Source of the DNA: Candidatus Omnitrophota bacterium
GTDB taxonomy: Bacteria; Omnitrophota; Gorgyraeia; Tantalellales; Tantalellaceae
Length of the DNA stretch: 8,189 nt
Direction: 5' to 3'
NCBI GenBank assembly: GCA_030617085.1
Contig: JAUWWB010000041.1
Coordinates: 1-8,189, forward strand
Positions 1 to 5,623 of this stretch are shown piece after piece. The number at the start of each line of letters is the position of its first letter. Position 1 is the first letter of the stretch. A program made the position numbers and the translations under genes. Under the pieces are notes generated by a model. That model was not told the origin of the DNA. It searched no databases and worked only from the letters and a program-made list of their open reading frames with translations.

Positions 1-1
1 A

Positions 2-103
2 GAATGTCCCGCCTATTCGTATTGGGGGGTTGTTGATGGCGCCCCCACCAAACTGGCGGGGTCCCGAACACACAGCACACCCAACCGAATAGGCGGGGCA
101 TTC
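2..103. repeat. Imperfect inverted repeat, about 100 bp, at window edge
   Basis: Bases 2-19 are the reverse complement of 86-103 over 18 pairs with a single G.T pair (base 7 with 98). After a small internal loop, 22-25 pair with 81-84. The right arm overlaps a second, local hairpin: 93-100 pair perfectly with 105-112 around the 4-base loop TTCC. The interior (26-80) is G/C-rich and has no convincing gene. No T-run follows on either strand, so this is not a classical terminator. It could be a small non-autonomous mobile repeat or a structured 3' region. The left side may continue outside the window. Confidence 0.55.
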
Positions 104-166
104 CTGCCCCGCATCGTCGATGTTTTGGAGGTGGAGGAGTTCTTCAGGAAGCTAATCTCTTACTAA

Positions 167-209
167 GGGCTTACCCGCCGGAGGCGCCGCGCCTCCGGCG
201 GGTAAGCCC
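167..209. repeat. 43-bp near-perfect palindrome, possible terminator of nitroreductase gene
   Basis: Bases 167-187 are the exact reverse complement of 189-209, giving a 21-bp stem around one central base (188). It starts 15 bases past the nitroreductase stop codon, where a terminator would sit. As RNA it would form a very stable GC-rich hairpin. However, neither strand has a T-run after it: the minus strand continues TTAGTAAGAG and the plus strand GTCGTCGCAT. It is therefore either a terminator without a U tract, a 3' stabiliser, or a dispersed palindromic repeat. Confidence 0.7.
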
Positions 210-224
210 GTCGTCGCATCCTAT

Positions 225-719
225 TTAGAACTTTTCCCAGTGGAGCACGTCTCGTAAATTGCGGTTCTTTGTCTGTTCGGGTTTTGCTTTGGGCCAGCCG
301 GCGGGTATGAGGCTGATCAGCTTCAGGTTTGGGGGTGCTCCGAGGAGGGTTGAGACCTCGTGGGTGTATGTCTTTTTGTCCCCGGCGACCCAGCAGGCGC
401 CCAGGCCGAGGTCGGCCGCGGCGAGGAGGATGTTTTCCGTAGCGGCGCAGCCGTCTTCGAGGTAGTATTTCGTGTCCTTGCAGAAGACGGCTATGCAGCA
501 CGCCGCGTCCCTGATGAAATGGCCGTGGTCGGCTATCTGTCCGATCTTTTCCAGGGTTTTTCTTTCCGTTATGACCGCGAACTCCCACGGCTCGACGGCC
601 CGCGCGGTAGGAGCGCGCCTTCCGGCGTCCACGAGTTTTTCGAGTAGTGCTTTTTCGACGGGTCTGGACTGGTATTCCCGGACGCTGGCCCTTTTAGATA
701 TAGCATCTAACGTCTTCAT
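225..719 (-). CDS. Nitroreductase-family protein
   Basis: This 164-residue protein belongs to the FMN-dependent nitroreductase family, flavoproteins that usually use NAD(P)H to reduce nitro compounds, quinones or related substrates in the cytoplasm. The N-terminus has the FMN-phosphate pattern R10-x-S12-x-R14-E-Y. An AP(T)A-to-PW segment follows (A36-P37 to P44-W45), then the helix ENILLAAADLGLGACW (95-110). The last residues, HWEKF, are typical of short members of the family. In the usual 'APSaxNxQPW' segment the Asn and Gln are absent (APTARAVEPW), so the real substrate cannot be guessed. The ATG at 719 follows AAAGGAG with 4 bases spacing. The gene stands alone: the upstream gap is full of repeats and a strong palindrome lies just after the stop. 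Confidence 0.9.
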   Translation of the reverse strand: MKTLDAISKRASVREYQSRPVEKALLEKLVDAGRRAPTARAVEPWEFAVITERKTLEKIGQIADHGHFIRDAACCIAVFCKDTKYYLEDGCAATENILLAAADLGLGACWVAGDKKTYTHEVSTLLGAPPNLKLISLIPAGWPKAKPEQTKNRNLRDVLHWEKF

Positions 720-737
720 TTCTCTCCTTTATTCACC

Positions 738-768
738 CTCCACCATCCACCATTCACCAACTACCATC
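738..768. repeat. CCATCC-type tract, copy a
   Basis: A degenerate tract of CCACCATCC / CCATTCACC units lies just upstream of the nitroreductase ribosome-binding site. It is related to the tracts at 855-880 and 4173-4198. Together with the copy at 855-880 it brackets the inverted pair at 771-844. Confidence 0.6.
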
Positions 769-770
769 AT

Positions 771-844
771 TGTCATCCTGAGCGAAGCGAAGGATCTCTG
801 GTGAATCGACGTGGGAGAGATCCTTCGCTTCGCTCAGGATGACA
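771..844. repeat. REP-like inverted pair 1 (29-bp perfect arms, 16-base spacer)
   Basis: Bases 771-799 are the exact reverse complement of 816-844, 29 of 29. The 16-base spacer is 800-815. Each arm carries the core GAGCGAAGCGA and is itself a small hairpin: ATCCT (775-779) pairs with AGGAT (791-795) around that core. This two-level symmetry is that of REP doublets (REPINs). The ends reading TGTCAT face outward and the AGAGA/TCTCT ends face inward. A related pair at 5624-5719 has the same arm length and core but the opposite arrangement. Confidence 0.85.
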
Positions 845-854
845 TACTGCGACA

Positions 855-880
855 ACCATCGACCATCCACCATCCACCAC
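855..880. repeat. CCATCC-type tract, copy b, abutting HD-GYP stop
   Basis: Bases 855-877 match 4176-4198 at 22 of 23 positions; both begin ACCATCGACCATCCAC. On the minus strand the tract starts directly after the TAG stop of the GAF/HD-GYP gene and reads as GTGG/GATGG units. No function is evident. Confidence 0.7.
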
Positions 881-2185
881 CTACGGCTGGCCCCACTCTA
901 TGTGGCATTTTTTGTACGCGAGCAGGAACGCGCTTACCACTATGGGGTCGAACTGGGTTCCGGAGTTGTCCTTGATTATCTGGACGGCGATCTCGGCCAT
1001 CTTTTTCTGGCGGTACGGCCTGTCGCTGGTTATGGCATCGAACGTGTCCGCCACTGCGATTATGCGGGAGATCAGCGGGATCTTTTCGCCTCTCAGTCCG
1101 TCGGGATATCCGCCGCCGTCGTAGCGTTCGTGATGATGGCGCACTTCCCTGGCGATGTCCCCCAGATCTCTTATCGGGTAAAGGATCGCCGCGCCCGTTA
1201 TGGAATGCTCCTTGACCTTTTCGTATTCTTTTTTGGTCAACGGGCCGTTCTTGTTCAGTATGCTGTCGGGGACGCCGATCTTTCCGACATCGTGAAGCAG
1301 GGCCGATACATGAAGCGTTTCCTTGAAATTCTTATACGCCTTTGCTTCGGGGATATCCGCGAGTTCCTCGGCCATGGCCAGCGAGTACCTGGTGACGCGT
1401 TCTGTATGCCCGTGGGTATAAGGGTCCCTGGCATCTATGGCGGCTGCCAGGGAGATAGCGGTCTTGATAAATATGTTGTGTTCTTTCTTGTAAAGCCTGT
1501 GGACCTCCAGTACCTTTTCCTGAAGGTCCTGTATGAGATACGCGTTCGCGATCGCCATTGCCGTATCATTCGCGAGCGTCGTGAAAAAGCTTATTTCCTG
1601 CCTGGAAAAGTCGGCGCCGGACAGTTTCTTGCCCAGCACGATGATGCCCGTGATGCTTCTTTTGTAATAGATCGGTATGCAGATATTGGCGTTTAAAAGT
1701 TCCATCTGCTTCAGGGCAGGCCCGACCAGATCGGCAAAATCCTCATCCTCTACGGCATTCCCGCTTCGACGGAGGATATCCTGAAGTTCCTCGTATCCCA
1801 CCGTTCCCGTCTCCGAGATCGTGAAGTTATAACGCTCCTGGAACACGCGTATGAGGGGGTTGTCACGCGTAAGACGTATAAGCCCGACCGGGATCTTAAA
1901 GCCCGCCTCCCCCCTGCTGTCTATGAGAGTAAAAGAATTTTCGTCTTTCCGGCAGACGAGCATGGCGGCATGCGAGACCTTTACCTGTTCATCCATGATC
2001 CTGACTATCATCCGTATGAGGCGTTCGGGTTTTTTGACCCGGATCATGGTGCGTGAGGCGTTCTCCAGGAAGAACTGGTAGTCCAGCTCCGGCTCGTGGC
2101 GGGGCAGGATGCTTTTCCTGCCAATGGGCGTAAGCGAGCCATCCCGGTTTTTCATCTTTTCGATGAGCCATTCATGGAATTTCAT
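881..2185 (-). CDS. GAF and HD-GYP domain protein, predicted c-di-GMP phosphodiesterase
   Basis: The 434-residue protein has an N-terminal stretch (1-45), a GAF-like sensor region (about 47-218), a short helical linker (about 219-240) and a C-terminal HD-GYP domain (about 241-425). The metal-site motifs are all present: HGHTERV (258-264), HDVGKIG (H298-D299), EHS with H327, HHERYDGGGYP (351-361, H350/H351) and the late Asp of ADTFDAI (D380). HD-GYP proteins hydrolyse cyclic di-GMP. The catalytic set looks intact, so activity is expected, probably tuned by a ligand on the GAF domain. No membrane segment is visible, so it is cytoplasmic. The ATG overlaps the stop of the receiver gene as ATGA, which implies translational coupling and makes this start secure. 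The stop TAG abuts a repeat tract. Confidence 0.92.
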   Translation of the reverse strand: MKFHEWLIEKMKNRDGSLTPIGRKSILPRHEPELDYQFFLENASRTMIRVKKPERLIRMIVRIMDEQVKVSHAAMLVCRKDENSFTLIDSRGEAGFKIPVGLIRLTRDNPLIRVFQERYNFTISETGTVGYEELQDILRRSGNAVEDEDFADLVGPALKQMELLNANICIPIYYKRSITGIIVLGKKLSGADFSRQEISFFTTLANDTAMAIANAYLIQDLQEKVLEVHRLYKKEHNIFIKTAISLAAAIDARDPYTHGHTERVTRYSLAMAEELADIPEAKAYKNFKETLHVSALLHDVGKIGVPDSILNKNGPLTKKEYEKVKEHSITGAAILYPIRDLGDIAREVRHHHERYDGGGYPDGLRGEKIPLISRIIAVADTFDAITSDRPYRQKKMAEIAVQIIKDNSGTQFDPIVVSAFLLAYKKCHIEWGQP

Positions 2186-2559
2186 GCGCTGTCCATTCTG
2201 ATCTGTTCCGCGGCCATGCGGACGGACCTTTCCAGCCGCTCAAGCAGGAGCGGCTTGGTGATGTAGTCCGTCACCCCGTGCGCTTTTGCTTCCTCGACCT
2301 TTTCTTCGTCCGCGACCGCGGTTACGACTATTATCTTTACCGCGTCATCCTTTTCCCGGATCCTTCTAAGCGCCTCCATGCCGTCCATGACCGGCATCTT
2401 CAGGTCCAGAAGGATTATGTCCGGGTTGATGGACTCCACCAGCCTGAGCGCTTCTTTTCCGTTATAAGCGGCAAAGACGTCAAAGTCTCTTTCCTTGAAA
2501 AAATTACCCATGAAATCACATGTATCAATTTCATCGTCAACGACCAGCAACCTTAACAT
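2182..2559 (-). CDS. Stand-alone CheY-like response regulator receiver
   Basis: This 125-residue protein is a single receiver domain with no output domain. The acidic pocket is D8-D9, the phosphoacceptor is D52 within DIILLDLKMPVMDG, the switch threonine is T80 (IVVTA) and the conserved lysine is K102 in TKP. A kinase is expected to phosphorylate it, but none is encoded in the window. The ATG at 2559 follows GGGAGGG with about 7 bases spacing, a strong ribosome-binding site. It is translationally coupled to the GAF/HD-GYP gene, which suggests the receiver modulates that enzyme as a separate subunit, in the manner of fused REC-HD-GYP proteins such as RpfG. That partnership is inferred from gene order. 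Upstream lies a leader of more than 400 nt behind a strong promoter. Confidence 0.93.
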   Translation of the reverse strand: MLRLLVVDDEIDTCDFMGNFFKERDFDVFAAYNGKEALRLVESINPDIILLDLKMPVMDGMEALRRIREKDDAVKIIVVTAVADEEKVEEAKAHGVTDYITKPLLLERLERSVRMAAEQIRMDSA

Positions 2560-2718
2560 GATATTCCCTCCCGTTTATCCACGTTCATGCTTTTGTCGGT
2601 AGAGCCGAGAGTTTTCGCTATTCGCCCCGTATAACTTCCATAAACAAACACGGTCAGAGGTCAAGAATTGGAGTTGCCCCGGGCTATTGGTTTTTGAGAG
2701 GATCGTCCTGGAAATGGC
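2560..2718 (-). other. Leader region between candidate RNA and receiver gene
   Basis: This stretch links the T7 run to the receiver start. I see a small hairpin TCGG-CTCTA-CCGA (about 2609-2597) and the ribosome-binding site just before 2559. A TTGACC at 2664-2659 has no partner -10 at a usable distance, so no second promoter is supported. I find no known riboswitch signature, including c-di-GMP types, although I looked because of the HD-GYP gene. Open frames here begin with GTG or TTG, lack ribosome-binding sites and overlap each other, so I do not call them genes. Confidence 0.4.
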
Positions 2719-3018
2719 AAAAAAAGGATGTGACCTATAAGCAGCTTCCAGCTGTCCAGGATGCGCCAGGAAGGCAGGAACAGCTTTAGCGCCATATAGC
2801 AACCCGATCAAGAATTTTGGGAGTTCAGCGTCCGATTTTCGCACCAGTAAATTCCCTTGGTATACGATAAAGGAATAAAGACGACATGCAAAAGCGCATG
2901 GGGAAACAACACGAGCTCTCTTTCCCCGATGGATACCACAAGCATGACCCGGTGTTCTAGATATTCGCTCCCTGATCTATAATAAAGTTGCAATAAGCGA
3001 CTTGTATTGTCCTATATT
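2719..3018 (-). ncRNA. Candidate structured RNA, long irregular hairpin (6S-like shape)
   Basis: Transcription from the promoter at 3024-3051 should start near 3016-3018. On the minus strand, nested helices are readable. 2999-2987 pairs with 2803-2790 (12 pairs, one T.T mismatch, one bulge). GATCA 2977-2973 pairs with TGATC 2810-2806. GGGAG 2972-2968 pairs with CTCCC 2823-2819. CACCGG 2954-2949 pairs with CTGGTG 2847-2842. CTTGTGGTAT 2942-2933 pairs with 2863-2855. At the tip GGGGAAA 2927-2921 pairs with TTTCCCC 2906-2900. Between the third and fourth helices lies an A-rich bubble of about 11 bases on each side (2965-2955 and 2841-2831). A second hairpin (2785-2777 with 2757-2750) follows, then T7 at 2725-2719. 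One long hairpin with a central bubble recalls 6S RNA, but I recognise no conserved 6S sequence. It may instead be a cis-acting leader of the receiver gene. Confidence 0.5.
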
Positions 3019-3023
3019 ATTAA

Positions 3024-3051
3024 AGTATAGTGAGAAAATACGTAAAGTCAA
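3024..3051 (-). promoter_or_regulatory. Sigma-70-type promoter upstream of candidate RNA / receiver operon
   Basis: On the minus strand TTGACT (3051-3046) and TATACT (3029-3024) are separated by 16 bases. Each hexamer is one base off the consensus. The predicted start is an A near 3018-3016. Immediately upstream of the -35 is the short palindrome GTGT-C-ACAC (3060-3052), which could be a regulator site or chance. It is the only convincing promoter I could find in the window. Confidence 0.75.
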
Positions 3052-3077
3052 GTGTGACACGGGGATAGGGGGTTGGG

Positions 3078-3124
3078 TTTTAGGTTTTAGGTTTTAGGTT
3101 ATAGGTTATAGGTTTTAGGTTAGG
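3078..3124. repeat. Telomere-like heptamer tract
   Basis: Six consecutive 7-base units (TTTTAGG x3, TTATAGG x2, TTTTAGG) and a shortened TTAGG run from 3078 to 3124. The tract starts four bases past the pgpA stop codon. A slippage-prone low-complexity tract is the simplest reading. Its position between pgpA and the downstream promoter separates two transcription units. Confidence 0.8.
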
Positions 3125-3128
3125 TGTT

Positions 3129-3578
3129 TTACATGATCTTCAGGAACAGCAGGGCCTGGAGGGTCAGGTTGGCGTATATGGCGCTTATGAGGTCGTCCAG
3201 CATGATGCCCCAGCCGCCGCCCAGCTTTTCGACGGAGCGCATCGGCGGGATCTTGACGATATCGAAAAGGCGGTAGAGGATAAAGCCGGTGAGGATAATA
3301 AAAGGTTTCAGCGGGACAAACAAAAACACGGCGAAAATGCACGCGAATTCATCAATAACGACAAACGAGGGGTCCTTGCAGCCGCTTTTCGCCTCTACCT
3401 TGCCCGCGGATATCACTCCCGCGGCAAAAAGGATGACGAAAGCGATCGCGTGCATGGCCGTGTTCCGGTGCAGCGCGAGGCAGGGAACAAGGCCGGCCAG
3501 GCTTCCGACAGTGCCGGGAGCGAAAGGCACGTATCCCAGCCCGAATACCGTAGCGATAAGATCATGAGCCTTTTTCAT
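3129..3578 (-). CDS. pgpA: Phosphatidylglycerophosphatase A
   Basis: This 149-residue membrane protein is predicted to remove the phosphate from phosphatidylglycerophosphate, giving phosphatidylglycerol. It has the family N-terminus GLGYVPFAPGTVGSLAGL (13-30), the acidic pair D76-E77 in FVVIDEFACIF, the segment YRLFDIVK (102-109) and the late acidic pair in GIMLDDL (D128-D129). The usual 'DEvvGqW' and 'DDvlAG' motifs read DEFACIF and DDLISA here, so flanking residues diverge while the acidic residues stay. Hydrophobic spans lie near 41-57, 78-101 and 130-147. The ATG at 3578 lies inside the end of pgsA (17-base overlap), so the enzyme is co-expressed with the preceding step. The ribosome-binding site is weak, which fits translational coupling. 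Confidence 0.88.
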   Translation of the reverse strand: MKKAHDLIATVFGLGYVPFAPGTVGSLAGLVPCLALHRNTAMHAIAFVILFAAGVISAGKVEAKSGCKDPSFVVIDEFACIFAVFLFVPLKPFIILTGFILYRLFDIVKIPPMRSVEKLGGGWGIMLDDLISAIYANLTLQALLFLKIM

Positions 3579-4161
3579 TTTTTGAAAATCCCAGGTATTT
3601 CTTGTTCCTGTGCAAATAGGAAGCGCCGCTGATCATGGTCAAAGCGACGGTTATCAGCATCATGACGAAGATCACCTGCAGGTACCAGTACTCAAAGGAA
3701 TCGTTCCAGAACCCGAACCTCTGCACGCCGGCCTCCTTGATCACGATGAATACCAGTATCGCGAATATCGACAGCATCTGGGAAACCGTCTTGTGTTTTC
3801 CTCCCCTTCCGGCGGGAAGGACCTCCCTGCTTTTCAGGGCAACGAGGCGGATGCTGGTGATCAGGAGCTCCCGCGCGATGATGATGACGACCATCCACGC
3901 GGGGATGAGTTTCATCTCCACGAACGCGAGGAAAGCGGCAAGCGTCAATACCTTGTCCGCCACGGGATCCATGATCTTGCCGAAGTCGGAGGTGATACCA
4001 TATTTCTTGGCGATAAAGCCGTCCAGGTAATCGCTGAAAGCGGCGACGGTAAAAATGCCCAGCGCCATCGCCTTCGCGAAAAGCCCCCGCGAAAAAAGAA
4101 AAACCATGAACAAAAAAGCCAGCCCCAACCTGGCCAACGTAATCCTATTAGGCAAATTCAT
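3562..4161 (-). CDS. pgsA: CDP-diacylglycerol-glycerol-3-phosphate 3-phosphatidyltransferase
   Basis: This 199-residue inner-membrane enzyme transfers a phosphatidyl group from CDP-diacylglycerol to glycerol-3-phosphate, forming phosphatidylglycerophosphate, the substrate of PgpA next door. The CDP-alcohol phosphatidyltransferase signature is complete in spacing: D44-x2-D47-G48-x2-A51-K52-x8-G61-x3-D65-x3-D69. The arginine usual after the Ala is a lysine (K52), a conservative change. The N-terminus NLPNRITLARL is typical of PgsA. Hydrophobic spans near 12-24, 29-43, 75-105, 126-141 and 161-180 fit a multi-pass protein. The ATG at 4161 follows AGGGGA with suitable spacing. The gene lies 29 bases after rimO, and those bases hold a CCATCC-type repeat. 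Confidence 0.93.
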   Translation of the reverse strand: MNLPNRITLARLGLAFLFMVFLFSRGLFAKAMALGIFTVAAFSDYLDGFIAKKYGITSDFGKIMDPVADKVLTLAAFLAFVEMKLIPAWMVVIIIARELLITSIRLVALKSREVLPAGRGGKHKTVSQMLSIFAILVFIVIKEAGVQRFGFWNDSFEYWYLQVIFVMMLITVALTMISGASYLHRNKKYLGFSKNEKGS

Positions 4162-4172
4162 CGTTTTCCCCT

Positions 4173-4198
4173 ACCACCATCGACCATCCACTATCCAC
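4173..4198. repeat. CCATCC-type tract, copy c, containing rimO stop codon
   Basis: Bases 4176-4198 match 855-877 at 22 of 23 positions. The single difference (T at 4192 against C at 871) falls in the rimO stop codon TAG (4193-4191); the other copy would read TGG at that spot. The tract fills the rimO-pgsA gap up to the pgsA ribosome-binding site. Confidence 0.7.
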
Positions 4199-5528
4199 TG
4201 TTTACCGCTCCCACAAGATCATATTCCATCGCGCCGGTTATGCGGACGTTTACGAAGTCTCCGGGTTTGACCCCGGTGCCCCTGACGTAGATCACCCCGT
4301 CGACTTCGGGGGCGTCCATCCGGGACCTTCCTATGAACATCTCCGGGTCGGACGGGTCCGCTTCGTCTATCAGCGTCTTCAGCTCCTTGTCCAGGAGCTG
4401 AAGATTGTTTTCGGCTGATATTTTCTGCTGCAGTTTCATGACCTCGTCAAACCTCGCCTTCTTCACTTCATCGGGGATCTGCCCTTCGAATTCCGCCGCC
4501 GGGGTGCCCTCTTCGGGCGAGAAGATGAACGCGCCAAGCCGGTCAAACCGCACGTCGCGCAGAAAATCCAGAAGTTCCCTGAACTCATCGTCGGTTTCGC
4601 CGGGGAACCCCACGATGACGGAGCTCCGTATCGTGACGTCCATGATCCTTTCGCGGAGGCGTTCGATCAGCGACGTGATCCGGCTCTTTGTCCCGGGGCG
4701 GTTCATTTTCCGCAGTATTCTATCGTTTATATGCTGTACCGGCAGATCGACGTATTTACAAATGTTATCCGTATCCGCGATGACGTCCGCGATCTCGTCC
4801 GTGAAATGAGCGGGATGGGTGTATAAAAGCCTTACCCAGCCGCCTTCCATGACAGCGCTTGCCTTTAGAAGCAGATCCGCCAGCTCGGATCTTCCGCTCC
4901 TGTCGATCCCGTAGGAGGTGGTATCCTGCCCTATCAGTATGACCTCCCTGATGGGCCGGGCGGACTTCAGGGCTTTTATCTCTTCAAGAACGGACTCTGT
5001 TTTCCGGCTGCGGCGCGGCCCCTTCAGCTGCGGTATCACGCAATACGCGCACTTGTTGGAGCAGCCCTCCTGTATCTTGACATACGCGTAATGCGGGGGT
5101 GTCAGGAGCTTCCTTTCGTAGAGGTGGTCATAAAGGAAGTCGGGCCTTGCGCCCACTTCCCGGACCTTTCTTCCCGAAAGGAGCGTATCTATCATGTCGG
5201 GGATCCCGGTGAAATCGGCGGTTCCGAATAGCCCGTCTATTTCCTTTATTTCGTCCATGAGCTCGCCGGGATATCTCTGGGACAGGCACCCGGTCACGAC
5301 AAGCGTTTTCACCTTTCCCTCTTTTTTAAGACCGGCAAGCTGGAGGATCACATCGATGGATTCCTGCTTGGCGTCCTCGATGAAGCCGCAGGTATTCACG
5401 ATGGCGATGTCCGCGCCTTCGGGGTCTTCGACCGGGACGAGCCCTTTTTTCTCAAGAAGGCCGAGCAGGACTTCGCTGTCGACAAGATTGCGCGGGCAAC
5501 CGAGGCTGAGAAGATATGCTTTTTTCAT
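4191..5528 (-). CDS. rimO: Ribosomal protein S12 methylthiotransferase
   Basis: RimO is a cytoplasmic radical-SAM enzyme that methylthiolates an aspartate of ribosomal protein S12. The protein (445 residues, close to the usual size) has the methylthiotransferase N-terminal domain with cluster cysteines C11 (SLGCPRN), C47 (NTCGFI) and C81 (TGCLSQ). The radical-SAM cluster is C156-x3-C160-x2-C163, and the C-terminal TRAM-like region is about 380-445. LPVQHINDRILRKMNR and the stretch FIFSPEEGTPAA support RimO rather than MiaB. I place the start at ATG 5528, with GGAG eight bases upstream. An upstream TTG at 5558 would add ten unlikely residues from inside a repeat. The last three residues (NSG) and the stop codon seem to come from the repeat at 4173-4198. 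It heads the rimO-pgsA-pgpA group. Confidence 0.95.
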   Translation of the reverse strand: MKKAYLLSLGCPRNLVDSEVLLGLLEKKGLVPVEDPEGADIAIVNTCGFIEDAKQESIDVILQLAGLKKEGKVKTLVVTGCLSQRYPGELMDEIKEIDGLFGTADFTGIPDMIDTLLSGRKVREVGARPDFLYDHLYERKLLTPPHYAYVKIQEGCSNKCAYCVIPQLKGPRRSRKTESVLEEIKALKSARPIREVILIGQDTTSYGIDRSGRSELADLLLKASAVMEGGWVRLLYTHPAHFTDEIADVIADTDNICKYVDLPVQHINDRILRKMNRPGTKSRITSLIERLRERIMDVTIRSSVIVGFPGETDDEFRELLDFLRDVRFDRLGAFIFSPEEGTPAAEFEGQIPDEVKKARFDEVMKLQQKISAENNLQLLDKELKTLIDEADPSDPEMFIGRSRMDAPEVDGVIYVRGTGVKPGDFVNVRITGAMEYDLVGAVNSG

Positions 5529-5552
5529 GTTGAAATCTCCACGGGACCAATA

Positions 5553-5597
5553 AATCAAACATCAAATATCAAAATGACATATCAAAATGCAAAATTA
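5553..5597. repeat. AT-rich ATCAAA tract upstream of rimO
   Basis: Imperfectly repeated units such as ATCAAAC, ATCAAAT and ATCAAAATG occur in a local AT-rich patch. It lies between the rimO ribosome-binding site and the REP-like pair. On the minus strand it supplies several TTGAT/TTTGAT words, but no pair of promoter hexamers with good spacing stands out. Confidence 0.5.
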
Positions 5598-5623
5598 TTC
5601 GTAACGGGTGCGTTATCCGTGCC

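Noticed and set aside
26..85. Integron attC-like site
   Set aside because: ACCCAAC at 79-85 fits one half-site pattern, but no matching GTTRRRY half and no integrase or cassette layout are present.
472..804. Plus-strand open frame ending in VILSEAKDLW
   Set aside because: The C-terminal peptide is just the translation of the CCATCC tract and the REP-like arm, and the rest is antisense to the nitroreductase gene.
839..1696. 285-codon plus-strand open frame
   Set aside because: It begins inside the repeats and runs antisense to the well-supported GAF/HD-GYP gene; its translation shows no domain.
2585..2640. Possible c-di-GMP riboswitch ahead of the HD-GYP operon
   Set aside because: A short hairpin and GCGAAAAC-type words are present, but the conserved core of the known c-di-GMP classes is not.
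2741..2790. SRP RNA-like GGAAGG hairpin on the plus strand
   Set aside because: The tip resembles the SRP GGAA loop only loosely; the conserved asymmetric loop is absent, and the promoter points the other way.
2575..2993. Two overlapping minus-strand open frames (89 and 61 codons) in the pgpA-receiver gap
   Set aside because: They start with GTG and TTG, have no ribosome-binding sites, overlap each other in different frames and coincide with strong RNA-like base pairing. No family is recognisable.
5556..5558. Upstream TTG start for rimO
   Set aside because: It lies in the ATCAAA repeat and lacks a ribosome-binding site, whereas ATG 5528 has GGAG at good spacing and gives the normal N-terminus.
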